Shown: positions 1 to 8,804 of the stretch, piece by piece
Layout: each line of letters begins with the position of its first letter
Position numbering within the stretch: the stretch's first letter is position 1
Source: MPNO01 sp965200535
GTDB lineage: Bacteria; Pseudomonadota; Alphaproteobacteria; MPNO01
DNA length: 64,000 nucleotides
NCBI GenBank assembly: GCA_965200535.1
Contig: CBDAUF010000002.1
Span: 992,001-1,056,000, forward strand
Direction: 5' to 3'
The notes under the pieces: model-generated
The model's input: only the letters and a program-made list of their open reading frames with translations
What the model was told of the DNA's origin: nothing
Databases searched by the model: none
Program-made: the position numbers and the translations under genes

Positions 1-1239
1 CTTGATCGCCGGCACGCGGGCGACGTTATAGTGTACGCCGACCCGTGCGGTTCCCTGCGCGAAGAGCCTGCCGCGTTCGGTCCCGTTGCGGATGTCCTCC
101 AGGACGTCGGCCATGAAGGCGGGATCGCCGAATTCGCCCAGCCCCGCCTCCATCAGCACGCCGATGGTGGCACCGATCTCGATCGAATCGACCCCGAGGT
201 CGTTGGCGATGTGATTCAGCCGGGCGACGTCGTCCGGATCCTCCAGCCCGCAGTTGGTGCCCATCAGGCCGAGGGTCTCGTACTCCAGCGGCGATACGAT
301 CTCTTCGCCCTCCGGTCCGGCGTAGATGTTGGAGCAGCGGATCATGCAGCCCGGCATGCAGGCGTGTGTCGGCTCTCCGCCGCGCGACAGGTTGCGCTCG
401 CGGATGTGTTCGCCGCCGAGCTTGAAGGTTGCCTTTTCGGTGTCGACCTGCTGGCCGGAGGAGAAGTTGCGGGTCGGCAGGCCGCCGATGGTGTTGGTGA
501 AGTCGCCGACCATCGCGGTGCCGAGATTGCGCAGCGCGTTGATCGCCGCGTCGGCGTCCAGCATCTTGTTGTAGTCGCGCACAGACCCCATCAGCTTCTT
601 GCGGTCGTGGAAGGTCGGCATCCGGTCGCGGTCGACAACGATGGCCTTGACCTTCTTGCTGCCCATCACCGCGCCGACCCCGCCCCGCGCCGCAATGCGC
701 ACCGGCCGCCCCTCGGGATCGGTGAAGGAGATGCCGGCGATCAGCCCCATATATTCGCCCACCGGCCCGCAGATGCCGAGGCTCACCTTGTCGCCGTACT
801 TCTCGTGCAACAGCTTCGCGGCTTCGATATTGCCCTTGCCCAGATAGGGCGCGGCGTCCTCGAAGCCGATGTCCCCGTCCTTGCGGATGCGGATCACCGT
901 CCAATCGTCGGATGCGCCGTAAAGGGTGAAGCCCGCGATCTCCAGCTGCCCCAGAGCGAACGCGAAGGTACCGCCGGAGTTCGCCTCCTTCACCCCGCCG
1001 GTGAGCGGGCTCTTGCAGCCGATGGAAAGCCGGTTGGCGTTCGAGAAATTGGAGCCGGCGAACGGGCCGGCCGAGAAGATCAACGGGTTTTCCGGCGACA
1101 GCGGGTCCACCGTCGCCGCGCCCTTCGCCAGCAAGGTCTTGGCGATCAGGTGGCGGCCGGCGCGGATGACTGCCTCGCCGTGCAGTTCCTCGGGCTCGAT
1201 CGAACGGTCGTCCAGGTTGATGTGCAGATATTTCCTCAT
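1..1239 (-). CDS. Aldehyde:ferredoxin oxidoreductase family (tungsten-pterin), C-terminus cut by window edge
   Basis: The family oxidises aldehydes to acids, or can run in reverse, with a tungsto-bispterin and one [4Fe-4S] cluster. The 413 codons present are the N-terminal two thirds of a protein usually about 600 residues long; the frame is open to base 1. The start MRKYLHINLDD and the stretch containing LIFSAGPFAGSNF are typical of the N-terminal pterin-binding domain. Cluster cysteines of the form CX3CX3C are at residues 294, 298 and 302 (HACMPGCMIRCSN); the fourth would lie beyond the edge. The start ATG overlaps the stop of the upstream acyl-CoA ligase by 4 nt (ATGA), so the two are translationally coupled. 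I infer a joint role in carboxylate, acyl-CoA or aldehyde conversion. The substrate cannot be read from the sequence. Confidence 0.9.
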   Translation of the reverse strand, partial: MRKYLHINLDDRSIEPEELHGEAVIRAGRHLIAKTLLAKGAATVDPLSPENPLIFSAGPFAGSNFSNANRLSIGCKSPLTGGVKEANSGGTFAFALGQLEIAGFTLYGASDDWTVIRIRKDGDIGFEDAAPYLGKGNIEAAKLLHEKYGDKVSLGICGPVGEYMGLIAGISFTDPEGRPVRIAARGGVGAVMGSKKVKAIVVDRDRMPTFHDRKKLMGSVRDYNKMLDADAAINALRNLGTAMVGDFTNTIGGLPTRNFSSGQQVDTEKATFKLGGEHIRERNLSRGGEPTHACMPGCMIRCSNIYAGPEGEEIVSPLEYETLGLMGTNCGLEDPDDVARLNHIANDLGVDSIEIGATIGVLMEAGLGEFGDPAFMADVLEDIRNGTERGRLFAQGTARVGVHYNVARVPAIK

Positions 1240-2899
1240 GCCTTCCGCTTTCCGGTTCCAGACGCGACTGGCCGCCATTGTGCGGGATTCGGGGCGGCCG
1301 GTTCCAGTTCTTTCGCTTCCCCGCGGGAATCGCCCCCGTCGCGTGCGCGCCACATCTCCTTCAGCGCCTCGCGCCTGATCTTGCCGCGGCCGGACTTGGG
1401 CAGGCGGTCGACGAAGATCACCGACCTGGGCAGCTTGAAGGCGGGCAGGTCGCGGGCGCAGCCGGAGACGATGCTTTCCGGGTCCGGCGCGGCGTCCTTC
1501 CGGGCGACCACGAACGCCGCGATCTCCTCGCCGTATATCGGGTCGGGCACGCCGACGACGGCCGCTTCCTCGATTCCGGGCTGGCGCATCAGCACCGCGT
1601 CGATCTCGAGCGGAGCGATGTTCACCCGCCGCGGATGATCAGGTCCTTTGCCCGGCCGGTGACCGTGACGAAGCCGTCCTCGTCGGCGGCGCCGATGTCG
1701 CCGGTGCGGAACCATTCGCTGAGGCGGGTCGGGCGACGGTCTTCGTAGGTGCCGTCCGGCGCAATCGCGGCGACGGCGGTTTGCCGACCCCGGATCGCGA
1801 TCTCGCCCTCTGCGCCGGACGGGCAGGGGGCGCCGTCTGCGTCGAGTATGGCGAACTCGATATGCTTGGCTGGCCGGCCGACCGTTCCCACCTTGCGCCC
1901 GTCGTGGCGGTTGCCGCAAAGCCAGCCGCCCTCGGAAGCGCCGTAGAACTGGAGCAGATCGATGCCGTACCTGTCCTCGAAACGCCGCCAGCGGTCGGGG
2001 GAAAGCGGCGCGGAACTCGAGGTCATCAGGCGCAGTGCACCGATCCCCGCCCGATCGATCTCCACCGGCCGGTTAAGGAGCATGTTGATCACCGTCGGCA
2101 CGCCGACGGCGACCGTGATCCGGTGACGCTCGATCCAGTGGAAGAAGCGGCCGTGCGAGAAACGCCGCGCCATATGGAGGGTGAGGCCGGTCTGCAGGAA
2201 CGGCATCAGTGCCAGGATCTGGGGCGACAGCCAACTGAAGGTACGGTATTCGAGCAACCGGTCGCCGCCCGTCATGCCGGTGAAGTCGAGGCTGGAGAGA
2301 CCGCACAGCCAAAGACCGAGATGGTCCCACTCCACGCATTTGGGGCGATCGGTCGTGCCCGAGGTGGAGAAGATGCAGGCGGTGTCGGAGGCTGCGTTGG
2401 CTCCGCAAGGTCCGGCCGCGCGGTCGAGCGGCATGAGCGAAGCGAAAAACTCGCCCGGCCGCGAATCGCCGTCGGGCCAGGACGAGAAGCGCGCCGACGG
2501 ATAGCCCAGACCGCCCGCGATTTCCTCGCCGTCCAGGTCGGTGTGCCAGAGCACCAGCCGCGGGCCGATCCAGGCGATTATCGCGCGCAGGTGGGGGATG
2601 CTCATCTCCGCGTGGAACGGGCAGGCGACGGCGCCGATGCGCCAGACCGCGAGAAAGACGAGCAGCTTCTCCATCCTCTCGTCGGCGAGGACAACGACCC
2701 GGTCGCCGCGCACCACGCCCATCGCCTCGAGCCGGGCGGCGATTCGCTCGACAGCGTCGCGAAGACCGGCGAAATCGATGGTCTTGCCGCTGTCGAGGTC
2801 GACAATCGCGGTCTTGCACGGATTCGCCGCCGCATGGCGTGCGAGGGTCTCGGCGACGCTGCGAAACGGTATGGCGAGATCCGCGGCGGTTTCTGTCAT
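1236..2899 (-). pseudogene. AMP-forming acyl-CoA ligase, one-base frameshift at the hinge
   Basis: Adenylate-forming enzyme activating a carboxylate to its CoA ester. Residues 1-425 (start ATG 2899) carry the phosphate loop FSTSGTTDRPK, the A5 motif QFYGASEGG and the A7 motif SEWFRTGDIG, and stop within the A8 hinge KDLIIRGG. Reading resumes in the next frame at about 1625 as VNIAPLEIDAVL and continues through the C-terminal lid, including the catalytic lysine context PKSGRGKIRRE, to a stop at 1236. A run of three G where four are expected explains the break. Fused, the protein is about 550 residues, normal for the family. It overlaps the aldehyde oxidoreductase gene by 4 nt. It may be a genuine pseudogene, but conservation on both sides of the break favours a sequence error. 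Confidence 0.85.
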
Positions 2900-3088
2900 C
2901 CTGCGAAACTAGAGCATTCACACGTGGAACCGAAGCCGCGCCCGGCAGCGGCCATGCGTTCGCCGCGGCCGATATTCATGCCGCAAAGATCATTGACTGA
3001 GCGGCGCGAGTCTCTATAATCCGACGACCCGGTCGGGCAAGACCCCTTTCCGGGATCCCGGACCAGAGCGGAAGCAGGAGGCCGCGTC
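2900..3088. other. Divergent intergenic region
   Basis: This spacer separates the acyl-CoA ligase (minus) from rpsM (plus). It contains the strong promoter listed separately. No secY or adk remnant, which normally precede rpsM, is visible. Confidence 0.6.
2993..3020 (+). promoter_or_regulatory. Consensus sigma-70 promoter of the alpha ribosomal operon
   Basis: TTGACT at 2993-2998 and a perfect TATAAT at 3015-3020 are separated by 16 bp. The predicted start of transcription is near 3027, about 60 bp before rpsM. Its presence matches the position of rpsM as first gene of a transcription unit here, rather than the middle of a long S10-spc-alpha operon. Confidence 0.8.
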
Positions 3089-3451
3089 GTGGCGCGAATT
3101 GCCGGTGTCAACTTGCCGAACAAGCCGATCGAGATCGCTCTGACCTATATCTACGGTATCGGGCGCACCGGCGGCCGGAAGGTCTGCGAGAGAGCAGGCG
3201 TTCAGGGGACGATGCGGGCCAACGATCTTGCCGACGACGAACTGGCCCGGATCCGCGAGGTTATCGACCGCGAATACAAGATCGAGGGTGACCTGCGCCG
3301 CGAGACCGCGATGAATATCAAGCGGCTGATGGATCTCGGCTGCTACCGCGGGCTGCGCCACCGCCGCAATCTCCCGGTGCGCGGCCAGCGCACTCATACA
3401 AACGCGCGGACCCGGAAGGGGCGCGCGCGGCCGATCGCGGGCAAGAAATAG
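3089..3451 (+). CDS. rpsM: 30S ribosomal protein S13
   Basis: S13 sits at the head of the 30S subunit and contacts 23S rRNA and tRNA. The 120-residue protein starts MARIAGVNLPNK, and has the helix-two-turn-helix region and the basic tail with RGLRHRRNLPVRGQRTHTNAR; the length is normal. The start is GTG at 3089, with AGGAGG at about 3075-3082. It is the first gene of rpsM-rpsK-rpoA-rplQ, and is followed after 46 bp by rpsK. In most bacteria secY and adk lie just upstream; here the neighbour is a divergent catabolic gene. Confidence 0.98.
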   Translation: MARIAGVNLPNKPIEIALTYIYGIGRTGGRKVCERAGVQGTMRANDLADDELARIREVIDREYKIEGDLRRETAMNIKRLMDLGCYRGLRHRRNLPVRGQRTHTNARTRKGRARPIAGKK

Positions 3452-3497
3452 TCCCGGCCGCCGGTCGCCGCATACCGAGCCGTACACCGAGGACGAG

Positions 3498-3890
3498 ATG
3501 GCACGACAGACCACGACGCGCGTCCGGCGCCGCGAGCGCAAGAACATCACCGCCGGCGTCGCCCACGTGTATGCGTCGTTCAACAATACCAAGATCACCA
3601 TCACCGACGCCCAGGGCAACACGATCTCATGGTCGTCGGCCGGCTCGCAGGGTTTCAAGGGCTCGCGCAAGTCCACCCCGTACGCGGCGCAGATTGCCGC
3701 CGAGGACGCCGGGCGCAAGGCCATGGAGCACGGCATGAAGACCCTCGAAATCGAGGTCAAGGGGCCGGGTTCCGGGCGTGAGTCGGCGCTGCGCGCGCTG
3801 CAGGCGGTCGGCTTCTCGATCACCTCGATCCGCGACGTCACGCCGATACCCCACAACGGCTGCCGCCCGCGCAAGCGGCGCCGCGTCTAA
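3498..3890 (+). CDS. rpsK: 30S ribosomal protein S11
   Basis: S11 is part of the small-subunit platform near the E site. The 130-residue sequence shows the family core (HVYASFNNTKITITD, and GFKGSRKSTPYAAQ) and the conserved C-terminus IPHNGCRPRKRRRV. ATG 3498 follows GAGGACGAG. It is the second gene of the alpha operon, and a 132-bp spacer separates it from rpoA. Confidence 0.98.
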   Translation: MARQTTTRVRRRERKNITAGVAHVYASFNNTKITITDAQGNTISWSSAGSQGFKGSRKSTPYAAQIAAEDAGRKAMEHGMKTLEIEVKGPGSGRESALRALQAVGFSITSIRDVTPIPHNGCRPRKRRRV

Positions 3891-4022
3891 GGACCCCGAC
3901 AGCCGCGCGACTGCGGCGGGCCCGCGCTTCGGCGATCGGCGCGGCCCCCGGCACGGTCGCCACGAGACGGCCACGATGAAGCGATCGCAGAAGAGGCGCG
4001 AACGCGCCCAAGGGTCGAAACG

Positions 4023-5045
4023 ATGTCGATTATCCAGAAGAACTGGCAGGAACTGATCAAGCCGGGCAAGCTCGATATCATCCCGGGCTCCGATCCGGCG
4101 CGCTTCGCGCGCATCGTCGCGGAGCCGCTCGAGCGCGGGTTCGGCGTCACCCTCGGCAATGCGCTCAGGCGCGTACTCCTGTCCTCGCTGCAGGGCGCGG
4201 CATGCACCGCGATCCAGATCGACGGGGTGCTGCACGAGTTCTCGTCCATCCCCGGGGTGCGCGAGGATGTGACCGACATCGTGCTCAACATCAAGAGCCT
4301 GGCGCTCCGCATGCACGGCGACGGGCCGAGGCGCATGATGCTCGAAGGGTCCGGCCCGGGCGAGATCACCGCCGGGATGATCGACACCGGCCACGGCATC
4401 GACATCGTCGAACCCGACATCGTGATCTGCACCCTCGACGAGGGTGCCAGGATCTCCATGGATCTGACGGTCGATTCCGGCAAGGGCTACGTACCCGCGG
4501 CCCAGAACCGGGCGGCCGACGCGCCGATCGGCCTGGTGCCGGTCGACGCCATATTCAGCCCGGTCCGCAAGGTGGCCTTTCAGGTCGAGAACACCCGTGT
4601 GGGCCAGATCACCGACTACGACAAGCTGTCGCTCGATGTCGAGACCAACGGGGTGGTTACGCCGGAGGACGCGGTCGCTCTCGCGGCCCGTATCCTGCAG
4701 GACCAGTTGCAGCTGTTCGTCAACTTCGAGGAGCCCTCGATCCGGGCCGAAGAGACTCTGCCCGACGAGCCCCTGTTCAACAGGAACCTGCTCAAGAAGG
4801 TGGACGAGCTGGAGCTTTCCGTACGCTCCGCCAACTGCCTCAAGAACGACAACATCATCTATATCGGCGACCTGGTGCAGAAGAGCGAGCAGGAAATGCT
4901 CCGCACCCCCAATTTCGGGCGCAAGTCGCTCAACGAGATCAGGGATGTCCTCGCCGCGATGGGGCTGTCGCTCGGCATGGAACTCGCCGACTGGCCGCCC
5001 GAGAATATCGAGGAGCTTGCCCGGCGGCTGGACGAGCCCTACTAG
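4023..5045 (+). CDS. rpoA: DNA-directed RNA polymerase subunit alpha
   Basis: Alpha dimerises to nucleate RNA polymerase assembly, and its C-terminal domain contacts UP elements and activators. The protein has 340 residues, near the usual alphaproteobacterial length. The N-terminal domain includes LERGFGVTLGNALRRVLLSS, and the C-terminal domain (about 245-325) includes SVRSANCLKNDNI and PNFGRKSLNEI, with the DNA-contacting arginine region. It is third in the operon; rplQ starts 30 bp after its stop. Confidence 0.98.
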   Translation: MSIIQKNWQELIKPGKLDIIPGSDPARFARIVAEPLERGFGVTLGNALRRVLLSSLQGAACTAIQIDGVLHEFSSIPGVREDVTDIVLNIKSLALRMHGDGPRRMMLEGSGPGEITAGMIDTGHGIDIVEPDIVICTLDEGARISMDLTVDSGKGYVPAAQNRAADAPIGLVPVDAIFSPVRKVAFQVENTRVGQITDYDKLSLDVETNGVVTPEDAVALAARILQDQLQLFVNFEEPSIRAEETLPDEPLFNRNLLKKVDELELSVRSANCLKNDNIIYIGDLVQKSEQEMLRTPNFGRKSLNEIRDVLAAMGLSLGMELADWPPENIEELARRLDEPY

Positions 5046-5075
5046 GCCGGATACGGATCAGCGGGGAGACGGGCC

Positions 5076-5516
5076 ATGCGACATCGCCTCAAGGGCCGCA
5101 AGCTCAACCGGACCAGCGCCCACCGAACGGCCATGTTCCGCAACATGGCCGCGGCGCTGGTGAAGCACGAGCAGATCACCACCACCCTGCCGAAGGCGAA
5201 GGAGCTGCGCCCCATCGTCGAGCGGCTGATCACCCTTGGCAAGCGCGGCCCGAACGACCTGCACGCCCGCCGCCAGGCAATCCGCCGGCTCGCCGGCGAC
5301 GCCCGGCTCGCCGACAAGCTGTTCACCACGCTCGCCGAGCGCTATGCCGACCGCAAGGGCGGCTACACGCGGGTGCTCAAGGCCGGGTTCCGCTACGGCG
5401 ACTCGGCGCCGATGGCGGTGATCGAATTGGTCGACCGCGATCCCGAGGCGAAAGGGCTCGATTCGGGTCCGGTGCCGGAGCGCGACGACGACGCGGAACA
5501 GGAAGCGGCCGCCTGA
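5076..5516 (+). CDS. rplQ: 50S ribosomal protein L17
   Basis: L17 lies near the exit tunnel of the large subunit. The 146-residue protein begins MRHRLKGRKLNRTSAHR and has the conserved core to about residue 118 (GGYTRVLKAGFRYGD), followed by an acidic C-terminal tail rich in D and E, common in alphaproteobacteria. It is the last gene of the operon, directly followed by a terminator at 5547. Confidence 0.98.
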   Translation: MRHRLKGRKLNRTSAHRTAMFRNMAAALVKHEQITTTLPKAKELRPIVERLITLGKRGPNDLHARRQAIRRLAGDARLADKLFTTLAERYADRKGGYTRVLKAGFRYGDSAPMAVIELVDRDPEAKGLDSGPVPERDDDAEQEAAA

Positions 5517-5546
5517 CCGGCCCGTTTCCCGACTGTCGGACGTTTC

Positions 5547-5576
5547 GGGGCAGCGCCAAGCGCTGCCCCTTTCTCG
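5547..5576 (+). terminator. Rho-independent terminator of the alpha operon
   Basis: A perfect 10-bp stem, GGGGCAGCGC at 5547-5556 paired with 5560-5569, has a CAA loop and is followed by TTTCTCGTT. It lies 30 bp after rplQ and separates it from the convergent dctM gene. Confidence 0.88.
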
Positions 5577-5629
5577 TTACGGAAGCAAGCAGCGCGGACC
5601 GCAGCCGTTCCTGACGGCGGCACCGGCGC

Positions 5630-6937
5630 CTAGAGCGCGTTGGGCAGCCAGGTCACCACGCCCGGGAAGGCGGCGAAGATCAGCATCCCGATCAGGAAAA
5701 TGAACACGAACGGCCATGACGCGTTGTAGATTTCCGTCATCGGGACGGAGGGCTGCACCCCCTTGAAGGCGAACATGGTGTAACCGAACGGTGGGGTGAT
5801 TCCTCCCAGCGTGATGTTGATCAGGAACAATAGCCAGAACCATATCGGGTCGAAACCGAGCGGCTGCAGGAGCGGCATGTAGATCGGGATAACGACCAGC
5901 ATCAATGCCACCTGGTCGATGAACAGGCAGAGCAGGAACGGAACTGCCATCAGGACGAACAGAAGGATCCAGCGGTTGACTTCGAGATCGCTGATGAAGC
6001 CGACCAGGGCCGCGGTGGACCCGGAGAACGCCAGCAGCTGGCCAAACATCTTCGAGCTCATCATGATCGCGAGGATCATGGCGGTGATGCGCGCGGTCGA
6101 GTCGCACGCTTCGCGGATAAGCCCGAAGTTGAGCCGTCCGTAAATCCAGGCGACGATCAATGTGCCGAGAACCCCGGTGCCGGCGGATTCTTCGGGGGTC
6201 GCAATGCCGGCCATGATCGTGCCGAGCACGCCGAGGATGATGATGGTGAACGGGATCATCTTCACCACGGCGATGCCGCGGTCCGCCCAGGTGACCACGC
6301 CGATATCGTCCGCCACCGCGGGTGCCCGGCTCGGGTCCAGCTTCACCCGCAGAACGATGTAGACGAGGAAAAGGCCCGACAGGATCAGCCCCGGTATGAT
6401 TCCCGAGATCAGCAGCTTGGCGATCGATACCTGGGCCAGGCTGCCGATGATGATCACCAGAATGCTCGGCGGAATGATCGGCGCGAGGCTGGCGCCCGCG
6501 AGAATCGTTCCGGTCGACATTTGCCGGTCGTAGCCGCGCGCGATGAGGCCCGGGAAGAGCGACCGCCCGAGCATTGCGACGACACCCATCGCGGCGCCCG
6601 ACAGCGCGCCGAACATGGTGGCCAGCGCGATGGACAGGTAGTAGAGCCTCAGGCGCGACCGCCCCACCAGCTTGTCGAGCGAGTTGTAGAGGACGTCCAT
6701 CGTCCCGGAGCGGAACAGGAATTCGCCCATGAGAATGAACAGCGGAACGGCGATCAGGGTGGGAAAGGTCGTCGTGTCGTAGAGGCTGTTGGCGAACATG
6801 CCGAAGCCCGCCGGTCCGAAATAGACCAGCGTGCCGACCACATTGATGATCATGAACGCGATAAAGATCGGCGCGCCGCTGAGAAACAGGCCGAGCAGCA
6901 GGGTCAGGCCGGCGATCAGGACGACATACCACTCCAT
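5630..6937 (-). CDS. TRAP transporter large permease (DctM family)
   Basis: The large membrane subunit forms the transport channel of a Na+-coupled tripartite ATP-independent periplasmic transporter. The 435 residues contain about 12 hydrophobic segments and the family signatures GAPIFIAFMIINVVG and ASLAPIIPPSILVI, plus NITLGGITPPFGYTMFAFKG near the C-terminus. It starts 7 bp after the small permease stop. Together with the preceding dctQ and dctP genes it forms a complete three-gene system. The substrate is unknown; carboxylates are usual for the family, and the neighbourhood is rich in acid catabolism. Confidence 0.95.
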   Translation of the reverse strand: MEWYVVLIAGLTLLLGLFLSGAPIFIAFMIINVVGTLVYFGPAGFGMFANSLYDTTTFPTLIAVPLFILMGEFLFRSGTMDVLYNSLDKLVGRSRLRLYYLSIALATMFGALSGAAMGVVAMLGRSLFPGLIARGYDRQMSTGTILAGASLAPIIPPSILVIIIGSLAQVSIAKLLISGIIPGLILSGLFLVYIVLRVKLDPSRAPAVADDIGVVTWADRGIAVVKMIPFTIIILGVLGTIMAGIATPEESAGTGVLGTLIVAWIYGRLNFGLIREACDSTARITAMILAIMMSSKMFGQLLAFSGSTAALVGFISDLEVNRWILLFVLMAVPFLLCLFIDQVALMLVVIPIYMPLLQPLGFDPIWFWLLFLINITLGGITPPFGYTMFAFKGVQPSVPMTEIYNASWPFVFIFLIGMLIFAAFPGVVTWLPNAL

Positions 6938-6944
6938 CGGCGGA

Positions 6945-7430
6945 CTATATCCCCGCGCTCGGTATGCGGTTCAGTGTGCGGACGAAATAGATCGACGCGT
7001 TGGCGAGGCCGTACGGGATGAACACCGTCACCCACCATTTCGGGATCGCCGTGGTGGTGTTGGTCAGGATGTCGTTGGCGATCTGCCGCGATGTTTCCTC
7101 GAATGCCATGTAGGCGGCGATCGCACACACGACGGCGCCGGCGACGGCGGTGATCCTGGCCACCCACAGGGCGGCCTCCGCCGGGGTGTACTGGAAGATG
7201 ATCGTCACCGCGACATGCCCGCCGTCCTTCACCAACTGCGGGATGCAGAGGAATGTCGCCACCGACAGCATGAAGCTCGACGTGTCGTTGCCCCAATCGG
7301 TCGGCGCATTGAAGAAATAGCGCGATGCGACCTCGTAGACGTACAGCACGCCGATCAGCGCCACCAGGACGACGCCGAGCGTGAACAGGATGTACGTGAT
7401 CCGGTCGTGGATGCGGAGAACGGCGCTCAT
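6945..7430 (-). CDS. TRAP transporter small permease (DctQ family)
   Basis: The small membrane subunit pairs with DctM. It has 161 residues from ATG 7430 (MSAVLRIHDRITYIL) and four predicted membrane helices. The family pattern YEVASRYFFNAPTDWGND in the first third and WVTVFIPYGLANASIYFVRTL near the end support the call. Longer upstream in-frame reading would run through the intergenic hairpin, so the ATG next to the hairpin is preferred. It is the second gene of dctPQM. Confidence 0.92.
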   Translation of the reverse strand: MSAVLRIHDRITYILFTLGVVLVALIGVLYVYEVASRYFFNAPTDWGNDTSSFMLSVATFLCIPQLVKDGGHVAVTIIFQYTPAEAALWVARITAVAGAVVCAIAAYMAFEETSRQIANDILTNTTTAIPKWWVTVFIPYGLANASIYFVRTLNRIPSAGI

Positions 7431-7455
7431 GCCCGATCGCACCTTGCGGGGTACG

Positions 7456-7485
7456 GCAGGCGGCCGGCGTTCGCCGGCCGCCTGC
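7456..7485 (-). promoter_or_regulatory. Perfect hairpin between dctP and dctQ
   Basis: Arms of 14 bp (GCAGGCGGCCGGCG at 7456-7469 and its complement at 7472-7485) flank a 2-base centre. It sits between the binding-protein and permease genes on the transcribed minus strand, without a U-tract. This fits an mRNA-stabilising or partial attenuation element that keeps the soluble binding protein more abundant than the permeases. Confidence 0.7.
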
Positions 7486-7506
7486 GCGGATCCCGGGCCG
7501 AGGCGG

Positions 7507-8517
7507 TTACTCGGCGACCATCTTGGCCGCCCTCGCCATCTCCACGAACTTTTCGCCGTCCGCCTTGGAGTACTTCTTGACGAGGTCGAGCACGCCCTCG
7601 TTGAACCATTTCCGCACGTGCGGGCGGAACTTCTCGGGATAGTCGTGGTAGGTAACGCCCTTGCCCTTGAGTTCCGCCTCTTCCTCGGCGATGTACTTGT
7701 CGAACCATGCAATCGACCAGTACTCGACCTTCTTGCCTTCCTCGAGAAGGATGGTCTGGAGTTTCTTGGGCAGCTTGTCGAAGGCTTTGGCGTTGATCAC
7801 CGTGAAGCTCTTCGAGACGCCAAGCGACGGCCGCATGACGAACTTGGCGCCAGCCTCGTAGAACTTGAAGGTCCGGAGCCCGTAGAGCGGCCAGCAATAG
7901 CCGTCGACCACGCCCTTCTCGAGGGCGGTGTAGAGCTGCCCGAGGGTGAGAACCACCGGCGAGCCGCCCAGTTTCTTGATCAGCGGGTGATAGGTCGCGG
8001 TGCCGCGGATCTTGCGGCCCTTGATGCCGGTTTCGGGATCGGGCAGCTTCTTGAGCACCATGTGGTAGCCGTTCGTGCCCGTCGCGGTCAGCGCCAGGAG
8101 CTTCAGCCCGTGCCGCTTCTGGTAGTTCTGGCTGATGTAATCGAACAGGCCCGAGTCCCGGAGCTTTTTCGGATCGAGCTTGAGGGCGTCCACACCCATC
8201 AGAAGCCCGTTGCTGCCGGCGTGGTAGGCGCCATGGCTGAACAGCAGGTCGAACACGCCTGCCGAGACGGGATTGAGCTGCTCCAGCGGAGGCACGACCT
8301 CCGGACCGGCCTGCGAGAGCTTGAGTTCCCCGGCAGCGGCCTTCTCCACCGACTTGTGGTACTGATCGAGGATCCGAACGGCTTCGAGGGTCGTCGGCCA
8401 GCTTCTCAGGACCTTGAGACTCGATCCGGCGACGGCCTCGGATGCCGCGCCTGCGAATACAGCCGTTGCCGCGGCAACGGCGGCGGCGAGCGAAAGCGAC
8501 ACTGGTTTGGCGCGCAT
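7507..8517 (-). CDS. TRAP transporter solute-binding protein (DctP family)
   Basis: The periplasmic receptor of the tripartite transporter. It has 336 residues with a signal peptide of about 30 residues (MRAKPVSLSLAAAVAAATAV, cleavage after an A-x-A type site). The mature part has the DctP fold pattern: LKGRKIRG-like GIKGRKIRGTATYHPLI near the middle (arginine that usually anchors a carboxylate), and TLGQLYTALEKGVVDG. Length is typical. It is the first gene of the minus-strand operon dctPQM. Confidence 0.94.
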   Translation of the reverse strand: MRAKPVSLSLAAAVAAATAVFAGAASEAVAGSSLKVLRSWPTTLEAVRILDQYHKSVEKAAAGELKLSQAGPEVVPPLEQLNPVSAGVFDLLFSHGAYHAGSNGLLMGVDALKLDPKKLRDSGLFDYISQNYQKRHGLKLLALTATGTNGYHMVLKKLPDPETGIKGRKIRGTATYHPLIKKLGGSPVVLTLGQLYTALEKGVVDGYCWPLYGLRTFKFYEAGAKFVMRPSLGVSKSFTVINAKAFDKLPKKLQTILLEEGKKVEYWSIAWFDKYIAEEEAELKGKGVTYHDYPEKFRPHVRKWFNEGVLDLVKKYSKADGEKFVEMARAAKMVAE

Positions 8518-8804
8518 TGGATATCCTCCCCCTGTGATTCGTTGCTAAGGTGGCCGTCCCTGTCTCGGCGGGATCGTGCGAGCGCGAAACCGGAATGGTA
8601 GGGGGCGGAGCGAGATAAAATCAACCCGACCCCGTCCTCGGCGGTTTCGTCTCGACAAGAATGTACGATCGACTGTAACCCTGCATTACTTGGTGTATCT
8701 AACCCTTTGAAAACGCAATATTTGGCGTCTTCACCGTCGCGTACGTAATCTCCTTTTCATTTGCTGTGCGGCGCGGCATGGTGCGTTTCCGTGGAAGGAA
8801 CGGT
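8518..8804. other. Divergent promoter region, dctP / Do-type protease
   Basis: This 287-bp AT-richer spacer lies between two divergent genes and must hold both promoters. No clear consensus pair or operator was identified. Confidence 0.4.

Noticed and set aside
31..1638. 535-codon plus-strand open frame
   Set aside because: Antisense to the aldehyde oxidoreductase and ligase; no domain, and the minus strand gives clear homologues.
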